A stretch of DNA of 7,606 bases from Chloroflexota bacterium (GTDB lineage Bacteria > Chloroflexota > Dehalococcoidia > Bin125). The notes under the pieces were generated by a model that worked only from the letters and a program-made list of their open reading frames with translations, was not told the DNA's origin and ran no database searches. This document shows positions 1 through 5,260 of the stretch, one piece after another (the stretch's first letter is position 1; the number at the start of each line of letters is the position of its first letter). The position numbers and the translations under genes were made by a program. The stretch lies in assembly GCA_026705105.1 (NCBI GenBank), contig JAPPBK010000127.1:1-7606 (forward strand), written 5' to 3'.

Positions 1-582
1 CGCATCGATGCCTTTCCCGACATCGACATCGGATTCCTGTCGATCGATTTCTACGAGCCGGTCAACTACTACTTTCTGGCGCTGATCGTCGTATCGGCTT
101 CGCTGTTCGTCCTCTACCGCATCGAACGATCACGCATCGGGTTGACCTTCCACGCAATCCACTGGCAGGACCGGCTCGCCGAATCCGTCGGTATCGACAC
201 GTTCCGCTACCGGACGCTTGCGTTTGTCATCGCCTCCTTCTTCGCAGGGATCGCGGGCGGTCTCTACGCCCACTATGTCGGCGCCGTGAACCCGACCCGT
301 TTCGGTGTCGACCAGATGGTCTATGTCCTGGTCTGGGCAATCGTCGGCGGGACCGCCACCTTCCATGGCCCGATACTCGGCGTGGTCGTGCTCACCGTCA
401 TCAATGAGATCGTCTTGCGCGCGCTGGGGCTCGATACCGCAAGGCCCCTGATCTACGGGGCCATCCTGATCCTCTCGGTACTCTACCTGCCGAAGGGGCT
501 CGAGAGCCTCGTGCCTCGGGTGCGGGAACGGGTGAGGCGTTGGCGCAGCGGGCCTGCCGCGACCGGAGAGGGGGCGGGGTGA
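1..582 (+). CDS. livM: Branched-chain amino acid ABC transporter permease LivM, C-terminal part (5' end outside window)
   Basis: The frame is open from base 1, so this is the last 193 residues of a longer protein; LivM proteins are usually 300 residues or more. Role: one of the two inner-membrane permeases of a HAAT-type importer, forming the translocation path with LivH and driven by LivG/LivF. Visible features are hydrophobic segments at window residues about 22-41, 74-95, 108-141 and 150-165. A family-like cytoplasmic loop (SRIG...AESVGI, residues 44-65) follows the first segment. The GG-x(5)-GP element (IVGG...HGP, 114-124) is typical of LivM. The end is basic (RVRERVRRWR). The stop overlaps the livG start in a GTGA arrangement, which implies translational coupling. 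The TTG at 142 is internal and not the start. Substrate specificity cannot be read from the permease; urea, amides or aromatic acids remain possible. Confidence 0.93.
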   Translation, partial: RIDAFPDIDIGFLSIDFYEPVNYYFLALIVVSASLFVLYRIERSRIGLTFHAIHWQDRLAESVGIDTFRYRTLAFVIASFFAGIAGGLYAHYVGAVNPTRFGVDQMVYVLVWAIVGGTATFHGPILGVVVLTVINEIVLRALGLDTARPLIYGAILILSVLYLPKGLESLVPRVRERVRRWRSGPAATGEGAG

Positions 583-1376
583 ACGCGCAGGGCGAACGAC
601 CGATCCTGGAAGCGCGCGGGCTGACCAGGCGGTTCGGCGGCCTGGTGGCGGTCGACAATTTCAGTTTCTCCGTGCGCGAGGGCGCCATCCATGGCCTGAT
701 CGGGCCTAACGGTGCCGGCAAGACCACTACCTTCAACGTCATAAGCGGCTTCTACGCGCCAACTGCGGGGCAGGTGTTCTTTCGCGGCCTCGACATCTCC
801 GGCCGCAAGACCAGCACGCTCGCGGCGATGGGCCTGGTGCGTACGTTCCAGGGCTCGACCCTGTTCCAGGAATTCTCCGTGCTGGACAATGTCCGCGTGG
901 GCCGCCATCTCGGCGCCCGCGCCCGTTTTCTCAGCCGCCTGCTCGGGACGGATCGGTCATCCGAGCGGGAAGCAGACGCCAAGGCGTTGGCGACACTGGC
1001 GTTCTTCGGCCTGGAGGACCTGGCCGACGAGCCCGTGTCAAATCTGCCGCATGGCCATCAGCGCATGCTGGGCATGGCGGTCGCCCTCGCGGCGGAACCC
1101 AGAGTCATGCTGCTCGACGAACCCTTCACGGGCATGAATCCGGAGGAGACCCGCCGCATGATGGCCCTGGTCCGGCGCATCCGGGACCGCGGCGTGACCG
1201 TGATGCTGGTCGAGCACGACATGCAGGCGGTGATGAACCTCTGCGACGTCATCACGGTGATGAATTTCGGCGCCTTGCTGGTGGAGGGCATACCCGAGGT
1301 GGTGCGCAATGATCCGGCGGTCATCGAGGCCTACCTCGGCTCGGCCGCCGCGAACGGGGTCAACGATGCTGCTTGA
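579..1376 (+). CDS. livG: Branched-chain amino acid ABC transporter ATP-binding protein LivG
   Basis: A 265-aa ATPase subunit that powers the LivH/LivM permeases from the cytoplasmic side; the length is normal for LivG. Motifs in order: Walker A GPNGAGKTT (42-50), Q-loop in TFQGSTLFQ, signature region NLPHGHQR (155-162), Walker B VMLLDEP (176-182) and switch histidine in VEHD (H213). The signature reads LPHG instead of LSGG; LivG proteins commonly have LP(Y/H)G, so this supports the assignment and does not indicate a defect. The insertion between Q-loop and signature (about residues 105-135) is also LivG-like. I chose GTG 579 over the upstream in-frame TTG 540. It overlaps the livM stop by two bases, has a purine-rich GGAGAGGGGGCGG stretch just upstream, and gives the usual N-terminus a few residues before the beta strand ILEARGLTRRFGG. 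The gene overlaps livF by 11 bp. Confidence 0.95.
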   Translation: MNAQGERPILEARGLTRRFGGLVAVDNFSFSVREGAIHGLIGPNGAGKTTTFNVISGFYAPTAGQVFFRGLDISGRKTSTLAAMGLVRTFQGSTLFQEFSVLDNVRVGRHLGARARFLSRLLGTDRSSEREADAKALATLAFFGLEDLADEPVSNLPHGHQRMLGMAVALAAEPRVMLLDEPFTGMNPEETRRMMALVRRIRDRGVTVMLVEHDMQAVMNLCDVITVMNFGALLVEGIPEVVRNDPAVIEAYLGSAAANGVNDAA

Positions 1377-2073
1377 GGTCCGGGGCATCGAGGTGCGCTA
1401 CCAGAAAACCGCGGCGCTGAAAGGCGTCTCAATGGCGGTTCCGCCCGGCGGCATCGTGACCATCATCGGCGCGAACGGTGCCGGCAAGACGACCACCCTG
1501 CGAGCCATCTCCGGACTGGAACCGCTGACCAGGGGGGAAATCCGGTTCGACGACACAAGGATCGACGGCCTGGCGCCTGAAGAGATCGTCCGCCGAGGCA
1601 TCGCCCAGGTGCCGGAGGGGCGGCGAGTGTTCCCGGACCTGACTGTCGAGGAAAACCTCCACACCGGTGCGTTCCTGCGGGCGGACAAGGCTGCCGTGCA
1701 GGGCTCCCTGATGGAAGTCTTCGACCACTTTCCGCGCCTGGCCGAGCGGCGGCGGCAATGGGCTCGATCAATGTCCGGCGGGGAGCAGCAGATGCTGGCG
1801 ATCGGCCGGGCGCTCATGAGCTCTCCTCGGATGCTGCTGCTGGACGAGCCGTCGATGGGCCTGTCGCCGGTGATGGTCCAGGAGATCGCGAAGATCGTCA
1901 CCGATATCTCCGGGCGAGGCATCCCGGTCGTGCTGGTCGAGCAGAATGCGGAAATGGCTTTGCGGCTGGCGCAATACGCCTACGTGCTCGAAACCGGCGC
2001 AGTGGCGCTGGAAGGCCCGGCCGCCGACCTGCACGAGAATGCCCACGTGCGCCGGGCTTACCTCGGCGGCTAG
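1366..2073 (+). CDS. livF: Branched-chain amino acid ABC transporter ATP-binding protein LivF
   Basis: A 235-aa second ATPase of the importer, pairing with LivG as a heterodimer; the length is typical. Motifs: Walker A GANGAGKTT (35-43), the LivF-typical block PEGRRVFPDLTVEENL (83-98), canonical signature MSGGEQQ (136-142), Walker B MLLLDEP (156-162) and VEQN (191-194). Glutamine replaces the switch histidine at 193; this is the usual state in LivF, so the two ATPases form an asymmetric pair in which LivG keeps the histidine. The start is ATG 1366, which yields the standard MLLEVRGIEVRY opening and overlaps livG by 11 bp. Only a weak AACGGGG lies upstream, so translation is probably coupled. 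The in-frame ATC at 1309 lies inside livG and would only add shadow residues. LivF is normally the last structural gene of such operons, and the 266-bp gap after it agrees. Confidence 0.95.
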   Translation: MLLEVRGIEVRYQKTAALKGVSMAVPPGGIVTIIGANGAGKTTTLRAISGLEPLTRGEIRFDDTRIDGLAPEEIVRRGIAQVPEGRRVFPDLTVEENLHTGAFLRADKAAVQGSLMEVFDHFPRLAERRRQWARSMSGGEQQMLAIGRALMSSPRMLLLDEPSMGLSPVMVQEIAKIVTDISGRGIPVVLVEQNAEMALRLAQYAYVLETGAVALEGPAADLHENAHVRRAYLGG

Positions 2074-2120
2074 GGTCAGGGGACCGCGCCAACAAGAGAG
2101 AGAACGGCGCGTTCGGGGCT

Positions 2121-2147
2121 CCCTTCCCTGCCCCATGGCTGGAAGGG
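2121..2147 (+). terminator. Weak hairpin downstream of livF, possible end of the liv transcript
   Basis: A 7-bp perfect inverted repeat, CCCTTCC (2121-2127) and GGAAGGG (2141-2147), with a 13-nt spacer, begins 47 bp after the livF stop. No T-tract follows (GCTAGCGTTCC), so it is not a classical intrinsic terminator. It could stabilise the 3' end or be chance. This is the only candidate I see for ending the liv mRNA before the regulator gene. Confidence 0.25.
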
Positions 2148-2236
2148 GCTAGCGTTCCGTTGTCCGCCCGCAGACGATACCCCGGAAATAGCGAAGAAGA
2201 TCGGCATTTGGCGGTGCCGGAACACGCGTTGCCCGA

Positions 2237-2303
2237 CATCGACGGACCCACCTACGCTGTCGATGGGCTACGGTCGGACGAACAACGCAACCCACAACGT
2301 TGT
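2237..2303 (+). promoter_or_regulatory. Inverted repeats upstream of the GntR-family gene, candidate operator region
   Basis: The 266-bp gap 2074-2339 has no convincing ORF. It holds CATCGAC (2237-2243) pairing with GTCGATG (2259-2265) across 15 bp. It also holds a perfect 10-bp palindrome ACAACGTTGT (2294-2303), whose half-site ACAACG recurs as a direct repeat at 2282-2287. The palindrome ends 36 bp before the regulator ATG, where autoregulatory sites of FadR/FCD regulators often lie. It does not match the T-x-GT...AC-x-A operator pattern known for that subfamily, and I cannot pick out a good -35/-10 pair. The operator role is therefore a guess from position and symmetry. Confidence 0.3.
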
Positions 2304-2339
2304 CTCGCGGAAACCTCATCAATCAACGGGGACTGGCCG

Positions 2340-3020
2340 ATGGATCGGCGGCAGAAGCTGGGCGCCTACAAGGGACTGCGGGGAGAAAACAAGTCCTCTC
2401 TCGCCGACAGGGCCTATCTGCAGATCGAAGAGATGATCGTCACGCTCCGGCTCGAGCCCGGGCAGCTGCTGACGGAAGCAGCGCTGATGGCCGAACTGGA
2501 CATGGGCCGCACCCCCGTGCGCGAAGCATTACAGCGTCTCGCATTTGAAGGGCTGGTCACGGTCCTGCCGCGTCGCGGCGTCATGGTGACGGAAATCAAT
2601 CATGCGCGCCAACTGCAACTGCTAGAGCTGCGCCGCGAAGTCGAGCGAATGATCATGCGCGATGCTGCCCGGAGGGCCACGCACGAAGAACGTCAGTCGT
2701 TTGGCCGGCTTGCCAGTGAACTCGATGCCGCGGCCCAGGCTGGCGACGACGTCACGTTCATGCGGTTGGATCTGAAGTTCAACGGACTGACCGTGACCGC
2801 CTGCCGGAACGAATATGCCGCAAGAACCATGCAACTGATGCAGGGCCTCGCCCGGCGGTTCTGGTATCAGCACTACCGGGAGGCGCTCGACTTGAAGCGC
2901 TGCGCGACCCTTCACGCCGCGGTCGCGAGGGCGATCGCCGAGGGCCGGGCCAACGATGCCGCCGATGCGTCGGATGAGCTGATCGACTACATGTCCGAGT
3001 TCACCCGGGCCAGTCTGTGA
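2340..3020 (+). CDS. GntR-family transcriptional regulator, FadR/FCD-type, with atypical metal-site residues
   Basis: A 226-aa DNA-binding regulator. The winged helix-turn-helix spans about residues 20-85: LADRAYLQIEEMI, then PGQLLTEAALMAEL, the recognition helix GRTPVREALQRLAFEGL (56-72), and the wing VLPRRGVMV (75-83). The C-terminal all-helical FCD ligand domain runs from about 90 to 220. FCD domains usually bind a metal and a small carboxylate through one Asp and three His. Here Asp144 is present, but the residue four on, normally His, is Asn148. His192 (in TLHAAVARAI) is kept, yet no His follows it, so the last ligand is missing too. ATG 2340 is chosen because GGGGA lies 7 nt upstream and the domain begins soon after; the frame is open far upstream but overlaps livF. 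Its target is unknown; the adjacent liv operon is plausible, as FCD regulators often sit beside transport or catabolic genes. Confidence 0.88.
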   Translation: MDRRQKLGAYKGLRGENKSSLADRAYLQIEEMIVTLRLEPGQLLTEAALMAELDMGRTPVREALQRLAFEGLVTVLPRRGVMVTEINHARQLQLLELRREVERMIMRDAARRATHEERQSFGRLASELDAAAQAGDDVTFMRLDLKFNGLTVTACRNEYAARTMQLMQGLARRFWYQHYREALDLKRCATLHAAVARAIAEGRANDAADASDELIDYMSEFTRASL

Positions 3021-3045
3021 GCGGCCGGCCGCTCGCGGGGAAAAC
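3021..3045. repeat. GC palindrome and copy 1 of an imperfect direct repeat
   Basis: The regulator stop codon is followed at once by a perfect 12-bp palindrome GCGGCCGGCCGC (3021-3032). Bases 3023-3039 (GGCCGGCCGCTCGCGGG) recur exactly at 3570-3586, and the match goes on through AAAAC with one inserted base. The 84-bp convergent gap 3021-3104 must end both the regulator transcript and the leftward membrane-gene transcript. This palindrome is the strongest symmetrical element in it, but there is no T-run. Confidence 0.5.
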
Positions 3046-3104
3046 GAACGGCCCTTGGATCGCGCGCAGCACGAGGCCTGTCGTGGATGCCGCGTCGACG
3101 GCCG

Positions 3105-3290
3105 CTACCGTTTGCCGCTGCCGTCTTTCTTGACCTCCGGGAACAGCCAGACCGCCACACACATGAAGGCGGTCAACCCGACGAGCAGCTCAGCGGATAC
3201 CTCCAGCCCGATTCGCTGTCGGATGAGCCAAAGCGCGGCGCTGGCAACGATGACGGTGAGGGTGAGGATCGCGCGGATCATCGGCGGCAT
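3105..3290 (-). CDS. Small two-helix membrane protein, unknown function
   Basis: A 61-aa protein, not recognised as a named family. Two hydrophobic helices are visible, about residues 5-23 (IRAILTLTVIVASAALWLI) and 33-50 (AELLVGLTAFMCVAVWLF). They are joined by a short polar loop, RQRIGLEVS, and followed by a basic tail (KKDGSGKR); an inner-membrane hairpin is the natural reading. The start is well supported: on the minus strand GGAGA precedes the ATG with GGAG 7 nt away, whereas the in-frame extension upstream would run through the neighbouring gene in another frame and looks non-coding. It begins 13 bp after the stop of the 127-aa membrane protein, so the two are probably co-transcribed and may work as a pair. 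It is convergent with the GntR-family gene across an 84-bp gap. Confidence 0.7.
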   Translation of the reverse strand: MPPMIRAILTLTVIVASAALWLIRQRIGLEVSAELLVGLTAFMCVAVWLFPEVKKDGSGKR

Positions 3291-3303
3291 CTGATTTCTC
3301 CGT

Positions 3304-3687
3304 TCAGACTCGTATGAAACTGGACAGCGTGTACGAAGCCACAGCACATAGTGCCAACACGGCGAGCAGTCCGGTTCGCGAACTTCGGAACCACTTTGGC
3401 AGGAGCTGGACCAGAAACGGAGCGCCGAGGACGGCGACCCCTGCCGCAATCACGCCGACCGTCCACGGCAGCAGCCGCCCGGCGAGAATCAGGGCCGCCA
3501 GCAAGACGCATACGGCCGCGGCGGACGCATAAACGAGAATCCCGCCGATCAGGCCGCGCGCCGCGGCCGGGCCGGCCGCTCGCGGGAGAAAACCGCTGAC
3601 CATGACGGTCGACCACACGGCGACCAGAGCACCCGCCAGAAAGCCAGCCAGCACGTGATAATCTAGGTTTGCCAAGGGTCCGGGCAT
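3304..3687 (-). CDS. Four-helix membrane protein, unknown function
   Basis: A 127-aa hydrophobic protein that I do not recognise. Four likely transmembrane helices lie at about residues 12-33, 45-69, 75-96 and 107-125, with short loops carrying Arg/Lys (PRAAGPAAARG, PKWFRSSRTG). There is no signal peptide cleavage site and no obvious catalytic motif; the protein is rich in Ala, Val, Leu and Gly. It is the first gene of a leftward pair with the 61-aa membrane protein (13-bp gap). ATG 3687 is the furthest start that keeps the whole first helix and its short cytoplasmic leader MPGPLANLDYH. The ribosome site is poor (only GGG just upstream), so TTG at residue 5 or GTG at residue 12 are alternatives. 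It is divergent from the DUF6166-like gene across a short AT-rich control region. The coding sequence also contains copy 2 of a direct repeat. Confidence 0.68.
   Translation of the reverse strand: MPGPLANLDYHVLAGFLAGALVAVWSTVMVSGFLPRAAGPAAARGLIGGILVYASAAAVCVLLAALILAGRLLPWTVGVIAAGVAVLGAPFLVQLLPKWFRSSRTGLLAVLALCAVASYTLSSFIRV
3570..3593. repeat. Copy 2 of the imperfect direct repeat, inside the 127-aa membrane gene
   Basis: GGCCGGCCGCTCGCGGG at 3570-3586 is identical to 3023-3039, and the following AGAAAAC differs from the first copy (GAAAAC) by one inserted A. This copy encodes part of the loop between helices 1 and 2 (FLPRAAGP) on the minus strand, so it is not simply intergenic. It is also flanked by near-palindromic GC runs. 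Confidence 0.5.
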
Positions 3688-3703
3688 CCCGATTTCAAGC
3701 CCG

Positions 3704-3731
3704 TTGGACGGTGATACATGGCTGATATATT
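3704..3731 (+). promoter_or_regulatory. Sigma70-like promoter driving the DUF6166-hydroxylase unit
   Basis: TTGGAC (3704-3709) and TATATT (3726-3731) are separated by 16 bp in the only AT-rich patch of this region. They match TTGACA/TATAAT at 4 and 5 of 6 positions. Transcription would start near 3738, leaving a short leader before the GTG codons at 3761 and 3770. This argues that the TTG at 3704, though in frame with the gene, is the -35 box and not a start codon. Confidence 0.5.
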
Positions 3732-3760
3732 ATCAGGCGGCAATCGTTCGCGAGCGCTCG
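3722..3760. promoter_or_regulatory. Two palindromes over the -10 and start region, candidate operators between divergent units
   Basis: CTGATA (3722-3727) and TATCAG (3731-3736) form a perfect inverted repeat around a 3-bp centre, lying right on the -10 box. A second perfect 10-bp palindrome, CGAGCGCTCG, occupies 3751-3760, just past the expected transcription start. On the minus strand the same AT patch contains GATAAT (rc of 3729-3734), a possible -10 for the leftward membrane genes, though no good -35 accompanies it. A repressor bound here could affect both directions; no regulator gene adjoins it. Confidence 0.4.
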
Positions 3761-3769
3761 GTGGGACCG

Positions 3770-4078
3770 GTGAGTAATCGCACCTACACGGGGAAGCGGG
3801 ACATTGACGGCGCCGAGGTCACCGTCGACGGCAGGCCCCTGGACCCTCGCCTGGACATCCACACGTTCACAAGCCGCGGCTTCGAGTGGGGCTACGAGGG
3901 CGATGGACCGTCTCAACTGGCGTTGGCGATCCTGGCAGTGCATTTCGCCGATGATGAGCAGGCCAAGGCGGAATGTGCGGCCTTCATGTCCCGGGTCGTC
4001 GCCTACTTCAGCAACGAGTGGGAAATGACATCGGCGGACATTGATGTCGCTCTGACGAACGTCCGGGCCACCGGTTGA
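3770..4078 (+). CDS. DUF6166-like small protein
   Basis: A 102-aa soluble protein (105 or 124 aa with earlier starts). The pattern TYTGKRD..G..VTVDGRPLDPRLDIH, then GFEWGYEGDGPSQLALAILAVH, then a helix with FMSRVVAYF, and an ending WEMTSADIDVAL matches what I remember of the DUF6166 family. These are short proteins of unknown function found in bacteria and mobile elements, some in phages. Conserved-looking features are the G-F-E-W-G-Y...G-P-x-Q-L-A-L-A segment (about residues 37-53) and a C-terminal W-x-hydroxy-x-x-D/E-(I/V) motif. The start is uncertain: GTG 3770 has GGTGGGA only 3 nt before it, GTG 3761 has a weak site, and TTG 3704 coincides with a likely -35 box. Nineteen bases separate its stop from the hydroxylase ATG, so the two are probably one transcript. 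No catalytic residues can be named. Confidence 0.72.
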   Translation: MSNRTYTGKRDIDGAEVTVDGRPLDPRLDIHTFTSRGFEWGYEGDGPSQLALAILAVHFADDEQAKAECAAFMSRVVAYFSNEWEMTSADIDVALTNVRATG

Positions 4079-4097
4079 TCGGCCGAAAGGAGGACCA

Positions 4098-4898
4098 ATG
4101 CAGCGGGAACTCGATCAGTCGCGCATGTCGGACCGGCAGCGCCGGTACCGCGATACATACCGCCAGCGCATCGTCGGCTGGTACAACGGGTGGCTCCACG
4201 TGACCGTGATCTATGCGATCGGGTTCGCCGCCATGACGATTTACTTCCAGAGCATGACGGACGTGCGCTGGTATGAGCTGCTGATCGTGCCGGTGGCGTT
4301 CCTCGGCGCCAATTTCTTCGAGTGGTTTCTGCACACCCATATCATGCACAGACCGCAGAAGAACAGGGCGTTGCGGGCCATTTACATGCGCCACACGATG
4401 ATGCACCACCAGTTCTTTACCGACGACGAGATGCGTTTCGCAGGTCAGCACGACTGGCGAGTCACGTTCTTCCCGCCATTCGCCTTGGTGACGTTCATCT
4501 GCATGTCGATACCGATCGCGCTCGTCGCCGGCTGGCTGTTCACGCCCAACGTCGGCTGGCTCGTCATCACGACCACGACGTCCATGTATCTCATCTACGA
4601 ATTCATGCATTTCTGCTGTCACGTGGACGAGAGCTGGTTCGTCCGCAACGTGCCGTTCGTAAACACCATCCGGCGCCACCACACGGCCCATCACAACCAG
4701 TCTCTCATGATGGAACGCAACATGAACCTGACGTTCCCGATCATGGACTGGTTGTTCGGGACCTCTGACCTCGAGCGCGGCCTGTTGGGCCACCTGTTCA
4801 ACGGCTACGACACCCGACACGTCAAGAAGGACATGCGTCAGACGGCCCGGACGCCAGATGGCCGTATGCCGCACCCGGTGCCGGTCGGCGCGAAATAG
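4098..4898 (+). CDS. Fatty acid hydroxylase/sterol desaturase superfamily membrane protein
   Basis: A 266-aa integral-membrane di-iron oxygenase of the fatty acid hydroxylase/sterol desaturase type, expected to hydroxylate or desaturate a lipid, sterol or carotenoid-like substrate in the inner membrane using O2. The histidine clusters are all present: H79/H81/H84 (LHTHIMH), HxxxHH at H99/H103/H104, ExxHxxxH at H171/H175, and HHxxHH at 194-199. Hydrophobic segments lie at about 33-51, 60-77, 124-147 and 153-172, leaving the His clusters on the cytoplasmic side. The N-terminus (1-30) is basic and soluble, with no signal peptide. The start is firm: AGGAGG at 4088-4093 sits 4 nt before the ATG. 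It follows the DUF6166-like gene by 19 bp, so it likely shares the promoter near 3704-3731. The exact substrate cannot be told from sequence alone. Confidence 0.88.
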   Translation: MQRELDQSRMSDRQRRYRDTYRQRIVGWYNGWLHVTVIYAIGFAAMTIYFQSMTDVRWYELLIVPVAFLGANFFEWFLHTHIMHRPQKNRALRAIYMRHTMMHHQFFTDDEMRFAGQHDWRVTFFPPFALVTFICMSIPIALVAGWLFTPNVGWLVITTTTSMYLIYEFMHFCCHVDESWFVRNVPFVNTIRRHHTAHHNQSLMMERNMNLTFPIMDWLFGTSDLERGLLGHLFNGYDTRHVKKDMRQTARTPDGRMPHPVPVGAK

Positions 4899-4919
4899 TC
4901 TCGAGCGCGCGCACGGTTT

Positions 4920-4954
4920 CCGGCGAGCGTCGGCGGGGACTTTCCGTTCGCCGG
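4920..4954 (+). terminator. Hairpin after the hydroxylase gene, possible terminator
   Basis: CCGGCGAGCG (4920-4929) pairs with CGTTCGCCGG (4945-4954): a 10-bp stem with one G-T wobble and a 15-nt loop, 21 bp after the hydroxylase stop. The position suits a terminator, but CCCGACAGCC follows instead of a T-tract, so it may only stabilise the 3' end or need a factor such as Rho. Confidence 0.4.
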
Positions 4955-4998
4955 CCCGACAGCCGCGAAACAGTGCGCTGCACCGCAGTTAACGCGAT

Positions 4999-5164
4999 TC
5001 GCATCTTCTCGGAGAAGCACGTCGAGGTGCTCGCGTAGGTAGGCGCGTGACTCCTCCCGCGCCGGACGCCGGCACCGCGAGTGGAGAGCGCCGGCATGGA
5101 TCCGGTGACGGGCAGCAATCTCCGTTGCCGGGGACGCGGCGCACGCCGGGATCCACGCGGCCGG
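4999..5164. repeat. Cluster of inverted repeats in the convergent gap 4899-5260, possible degenerate REP-like element
   Basis: No credible gene lies in this 362-bp gap. CTTCTC-G-GAGAAG (5005-5017) is followed directly by GCAC...GTGC (5017-5030). Further on, TGGATCC (5097-5103) and GGATCCA (5149-5155) enclose two more stems: a bulged one around GGCAGCAA/TTGCCGG (5111-5131), and CGGCG-CA-CGCCG (5137-5148). Read on the minus strand, the run TGGATCCCGGCGTGCGCCG looks like the short dispersed palindromes of proteobacterial genomes, which favour convergent gaps. That likeness is from memory and a single copy cannot prove it. Confidence 0.35.
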
Positions 5165-5208
5165 GACGGCCGGGGCATGAACGCGCTCGGCCTCGATGCG
5201 GCGAACGT

Positions 5209-5247
5209 GTTCCCTTGGCTCCCGGGAGCGGCCGCGGGCTCGGGAAC
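5209..5247 (-). terminator. Hairpin downstream of the methyltransferase gene, possible terminator
   Basis: GTTCCC (5209-5214) and GGGAAC (5242-5247) enclose a perfect 12-bp palindrome GCTCCCGGGAGC (5218-5229). On the minus strand the structure begins 13 bp after the methyltransferase stop. No T-run is present, so it is only a candidate by position and stem strength. Confidence 0.3.
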
Positions 5248-5260
5248 CGGCGGGCGAGCG

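Noticed and set aside
1041..1064. LivG signature LPHG in place of LSGG, and LivF VEQN in place of VEHD, as signs of broken ATPases
   Set aside because: Both are normal for LivG and LivF respectively; the remaining ATPase motifs are intact.
1758..3020. A 420-codon open frame that would fuse a long N-terminal part to the GntR-family regulator
   Set aside because: The first 194 codons overlap livF in another frame and then run through the gap as low-complexity Arg/Gly/Ala-rich text. The winged-helix domain starts soon after ATG 2340, which has its own GGGGA site.
3718..3777. A 19-codon ORF starting at ATG 3718 that could be a leader peptide
   Set aside because: Its ATG lies upstream of the expected transcription start near 3738 and overlaps the promoter -10, so it would not be in the mRNA.
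4008..4874. A 288-codon minus-strand frame, rich in His, Val and Arg, covering the hydroxylase
   Set aside because: It is the antisense of the hydroxylase, whose His clusters, membrane helices and AGGAGG site show the coding strand. The long opposite frame is a normal effect of high GC.
4950..5040. Minus-strand peptide YLREHLDVLLREDANRVN as a possible gene remnant
   Set aside because: It looks protein-like but is short, has no clear start, and soon degenerates; I cannot tie it to any family.
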